From assembly GCA_963920705.1 (NCBI GenBank), contig OY987236.1, positions 5,566,190 through 5,630,189 on the forward strand: a stretch of 64,000 bases of DNA, given 5' to 3'. The translations under genes were made by a program, and so were the position numbers. This stretch comes from Odiellus spinosus (lineage: Eukaryota; Arthropoda; Arachnida; Opiliones; Phalangiidae). The notes under the pieces are model-generated. The model did no database searches, was not told the origin of the DNA, and saw only the letters and a list, made by a program, of their open reading frames with translations. Shown piece after piece: positions 60,136 to 64,000 of the stretch; position 1 is the first letter of the stretch, and each line of letters begins with the position of its first letter.

Positions 60136-60604
60136 GCTGTTACCTTTAAGCCAACATATATTGAGCCCAAATATAAAGCAATATTCCACGGTGGCTTATT
60201 TAATTTAAAAATAATGTTACATAGTAAGAAAAGTTGTGATGACATCACTTTCGCTATAAAGTTTCCAAAAGCCAGTGAGTGCCAGGGACTACATAAGTAT
60301 TTTCTCTCTGAGTATTTCTAAAAATTTGATTTTCTTTTCAACTAAAGTTTCTTAAAGCTATACTAATGGGTGTATAAATTCATGGTATACGAATAAAATT
60401 TTCTTTATGCAGAGAGATGATTCAAATTTATGAATGGAAAATTACATTACATTCCCTTCAGAGAAATTAAATTATATTATATTATAAAGGGAGATTGAAA
60501 TGAAAAAATTAGGATCTTTAAAAGTTTAAATCAATTATTTAATGTCCTAATTTTCATTTTAAAAACATAAATTTTACTGATGATTAAAAGAGGTTTGGTA
60601 AAAT

Positions 60605-61043
60605 CAGGGCTCCCACCAAAATCTTAAAAAAAAATAGGGAAATAGGGGATTTTTCAGGCTAGAAATAGAGTGAATTAGGAACCAAAATTTTTAAAATAGG
60701 GAGCAAATAGGAACCAATTTAAGAAGAAATAAGATCTTTAAATTTTACAAAATGACTTTTAAAGTAGGTTGTTTTTTGTAAAAGCATTTTATCACAAATC
60801 TGACTTTAATTTTGTCACATTTTTTCGTGATATTATATCACACTGACTTAGTTTTTCTCGCTGTCAGTTTTTCGGCTTAGAATGAAATTTGAGTTCAATA
60901 TTATAGGACGACGGTACTTTTAACCAAATTTACTAGAAATATGGTGATTTAGGGACCAAAATCACGATGAATTTATGGTGGTTTAGGGACCTCAAAAAAA
61001 AGTAGGGAGTTTTAGGTATTTTAGGGACCTGGTGGGAGCCCTG
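60605..61043. mobile_element. hAT-like MITE family S (TIR CAGGGCTCCCACCA)
   Basis: CAGGGCTCCCACCA at left, TGGTGGGAGCCCTG at right, a perfect 14-bp inverted repeat; 439 bp. Interior rich in TAGGGA / GGGACC motifs. No target duplication visible. Confidence 0.75.
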
Positions 61044-62223
61044 CCAAGGTCTTAGGCATCAAACACCGACTTATTTTTCTAATGTTTGGACATAACAAGC
61101 ACCGAAAAGGTGTCTGAAGATTGCGGAAAAATTTAGGAACGGTGATTCCGAAAAATAAATTCAAAAGCTGTTCCATTTTTAGCTACAAGTTTCCCTTTAA
61201 TGCATAAGAAAGACTACACTCGGAAAACGACCTCCCATAATAAGTCTTCTTTAGTAAAAGAGAGAAAGACCATCTTATATACGAGGCTATTTAGAAAAGC
61301 TGCTAGTATGAAACTTTGTAAGTTGTATTTTTCTTATATAACCAAGATTGGGTCCTTTAACTACATATTTTTATAAAGAAAGGACCCCGTATTGGACATA
61401 TGAGTCGGATAAGTATTCTATAAGTCTATATTATATATTTAATAAAAATAAAACGCTTCTAAAAATAAATCATCATTTATACTCTGCGTGTTACATCATT
61501 GAAAGGGACCATATTTTTCATTGATAAACCGGTTTTTCTATGGAAACGAGTCAATTCCAAGGATGTAACCTATATAACAAAGAGTTTATGTCTATACTAA
61601 GAAAGAAGCGAAGAAGTTTAACGCTAAAATTATGGTCCGAAATTGCAATAAAGATTCCAATTTTCTCCAGATGTTCAAAAAACGTTTTCAAAACTACTTT
61701 CATCTCCTACGAAGTTTAACATTGTGCCTTAATTCGCTTCAGCTTTCGATGTATTGTAACATTTTTCGCAATATCAAGAGCTCATTCGAGTAAACCAACA
61801 AGATTTGGCAAATATGATTTCATGAAGATTTAACGCGCCTCAATAAATTTCCCGCTCAATAAGACTGTTCATGCAGCTTTGTAAATCCCATTTTCGCGCC
61901 AAAATACGAAGCCTGCAGAGTCTTTGAGAGTCAAAGTATATTATAGTGCTTTTTAACGGCAGCACTTTAGACCAACTGAATCAATATATTCAATAGTGTT
62001 TCCATCTGACTTTGAAATTAAAAGCTGACTAAGAGTGTAATTTTGTTCAAGGAGGGTACAATTATTTTAAAGGCTTTTTTATTGTTAAAAAAAAAACTCT
62101 ATCTCCACGCGTTTCTTAACAATTAGTAAAAAAATTCAAAATATATCTCTACCATGGATTCTACTAAATAAAAAATTCAGTGTTAATCATTTTATAATTG
62201 ATCTAAGATCGTAATCTATTAAA
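61044..62223. other. Intronic, one copy of repeat M, no gene
   Basis: Repeat M at 61690-61745; otherwise unrecognised. Confidence 0.4.
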
Positions 62224-62727
62224 CAGGCTGCCACAGTTTTTTAAGATTCAAATTCCATGACTTTTCCAGGTTTTTCCTTGATCTTTTCCAACGATTTTCC
62301 CTGACCGTTTCAGCTAATACTACCCAATTTTATAACCTTTTATTTTTTATATATTTGCTTTCGCCAAACGTTTTGCACGCGTATCTTTGTTCTAATCTAT
62401 ACAACTGACACGGTCAGCTTAAAATCTTTTCTGCAAATAATGATTCTAATTTCCTGGCTTTTTGAAAGATCTTTAAATTCCCTGACTTTTTGAAAGATCT
62501 TTAAATTCCCTGACTTTTTAAAATATCTTAAAATTCCCTGACTTTTTAAAATATCTTAAAATTCCCTGACTTTTTAAAATATTTTAAAATTCCCTGACTT
62601 TTTAAAATATCCTGACTTTTTAAAATATCTTAAAATTTCCTGACTTTTTAAAATATCTTAAAATTCCCTGACTTTCTTGGTTCATTTTAAAATTCCCTGA
62701 CTTTTCCCTGTTTTCCCTGCAACCCTG
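62224..62727 (+). mobile_element. Repeat family C, copy C5, with expanded 28-bp array
   Basis: CAGGCTGCCACAG to TGCAACCCTG; about eight units of CTGACTTTTTAAAATATCTT plus AAAATTCC, one of them shortened. Confidence 0.88.
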
Positions 62728-62795
62728 TTATAGCTATTATTTTTCTTTTCCAAGTTTAGTTTAAATTAACAAGTTTCAACAAAAATCAATCAATC

Positions 62796-62798
<3 letters not shown>

Positions 62799-62831
<33 letters not shown>
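62799..62831. repeat. Poly-A run, about 33 bases
   Basis: Uninterrupted A homopolymer; length is likely uncertain in any assembly. Confidence 0.9.
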
Positions 62832-62833
<2 letters not shown>

Positions 62834-63292
62834 GGATGAAATTGTTTGAAAAAAATTGGTTTCTGTAACGAGCCTTCATTATTTAAGGAAGCTAAATTAT
62901 TTTAGCGTAAATTGACGTCATTTTTACCTCGATTTTTATATCACTTGGTAAAGAAAATCTAATTAACGTTCACTCTCCCGGAAATTCGACTTTCTATATT
63001 AATGAGGTACGACAGACATAATTAAAAATGTAGAAGATATATTGCTGGGAATTCTCGTATTAATTAAAAACTTTTAATAGTGTCTACGTTGCTGGTTAAC
63101 TTTAATTTTTATAATGATAGATTTAATTAAAAAGTTCACTTTTTTTTGGTTTTAAAAAATAAAATATGGTTTTGACATGTTGTAAAATGTTGCTTTCATA
63201 GATATATGAAAAATGAACTAGATCCACAACAAAATGTCAGGCATAGAAAATATTTTCACGCACTAGGCATAGTACTCGCCTTTCATTGTACA

Positions 63293-63656
63293 CAGGGTTG
63301 CCACAGTTTTTTCAGATTCAAATTCTCTGATCTTTCCAGGTTTTTCCCTGACCTTTTCCAACGATTTTCCCTGACTGTTTAAGCTTATACTACCCAATTT
63401 TTAACCTTTTATTTTTTATATAATCGCGTTCGCCAAACATTTGCACGCGTATCTTTGTTCTAATCTATATAACTGACAGGGTCAGCTTCAAATATTTTCC
63501 GCAAATAATGATTGTAATTTCCTGGCTTCTTGAAAGATCTTTAAATTCCCTGACTTTTTAAAATATCTTAAAATTACCTGACTTTCCTCTGACCTTTATG
63601 GTTCATTTTCAAATTCCCTGACTTTTCCCCGTTTTTCCTGACCTGTGGCAACCCTG
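63293..63656 (+). mobile_element. Repeat family C, copy C6 (best-preserved ends)
   Basis: CAGGGTTGCCACAG at left and CTGTGGCAACCCTG at right, a perfect 14-bp inverted repeat; 364 bp. Only one or two 28-bp units inside, so close to the basic form. Confidence 0.88.
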
Positions 63657-64000
63657 AGTACAAATGTCACGCGTGAAATTTCCAAATTCCCCGACTTTTC
63701 CAGGTTTTCCAGAAGGTGTACCCTGGTACCACTATTCCCTTAGATGATTTGTTTGCGAGAAGTTTAAAAAACTACTTTTTTCCCTTTGAAATTTAACATT
63801 GTATATCAATCCGCCACCGCCTTAGGTAGTGCTACAAAGTTTTATTATAAACGTGAGATAAACCTCGTGAAATTGTGTGCATGGACACATTTTCTACTCT
63901 TTTGCAACCTTAAAATTTACTTAATATTTCTCATTCGAAAATCGGTTTTCAATGGAAATTTTGGTTCATTCCCAGCTGGAAAACGTCGTAAATAGCGTCA
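63657..64000. other. Window end: repeat M copy and family D-like end
   Basis: CCCCGACTTTTCCAGG and GGTGTACCCTGG at 63690-63725 look like a short D-type end; repeat M lies at 63767-63820. Confidence 0.4.

Larger units (their letters stand above)
33150..64000 (+). other. Probable first intron of the furin-type gene, running off the window
   Basis: No further furin exon or other gene was recognised in 30.8 kb. The content is MITEs, minisatellites and unique AT-rich DNA, listed separately. That it is a single intron is inference; short exons could be missed by eye. Confidence 0.5.

Overview
This window is nuclear DNA of an invertebrate animal. It is AT-rich and has spliceosomal genes with GT/AG introns. 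One retrotransposon primer-binding site fits the 3' end of animal initiator tRNA-Met. An Rsf1-like splicing repressor hints at an arthropod or another protostome; the species cannot be fixed from the sequence. Three host genes are supported, all on the + strand. No tRNA, rRNA or CRISPR array was seen.

Region 1 (1-8.4 kb) is the 3' part of PIGN, the ER enzyme that adds ethanolamine phosphate to the first mannose of GPI anchors. Thirteen exons can be joined in frame to the stop codon at 8291-8293. Ten of its twelve introns are 59-86 bp. The first visible intron is 6.03 kb because a hAT-like non-autonomous element (262-6089) sits in it, and that element carries a complete, apparently intact Copia LTR retrotransposon (464-5591). 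A second enlarged intron carries a small MITE. The Copia element is flanked by an exact 131-bp duplication of its target instead of the usual 5 bp, which is the strangest single observation here.

Region 2 (about 9.1-12.1 kb) is a two-coding-exon gene for a 233-residue protein with one RRM followed by a Gly/Arg/Ser-rich tail, most like Drosophila Rsf1.

Region 3 (about 11.3-32.4 kb) is intergenic. It holds many small inverted-repeat elements, minisatellites and one 91-codon reading frame on the minus strand that I do not recognise.

Region 4 (32.4-64 kb) begins with a GC-richer promoter area containing two cAMP-response-type sites, followed by the first coding exon of a furin-type proprotein convertase (32967-33149). 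No further furin exon was seen, so the remaining 30.8 kb is probably its first intron. It is packed with MITEs.

The repeat load falls into recurring families, named here A to S. A is a near-complete palindrome of about 260-520 bp with about a dozen copies or fragments. B has TIRs of about 32 bp and 7-bp target duplications. C and D are rich in CCCTGA motifs with internal minisatellites. E has TIRs resembling AAGCTACGTTCACACT. N has TIRs that fold into a TTCG-loop hairpin. Several are nested in one another, which gives a relative order of insertion.
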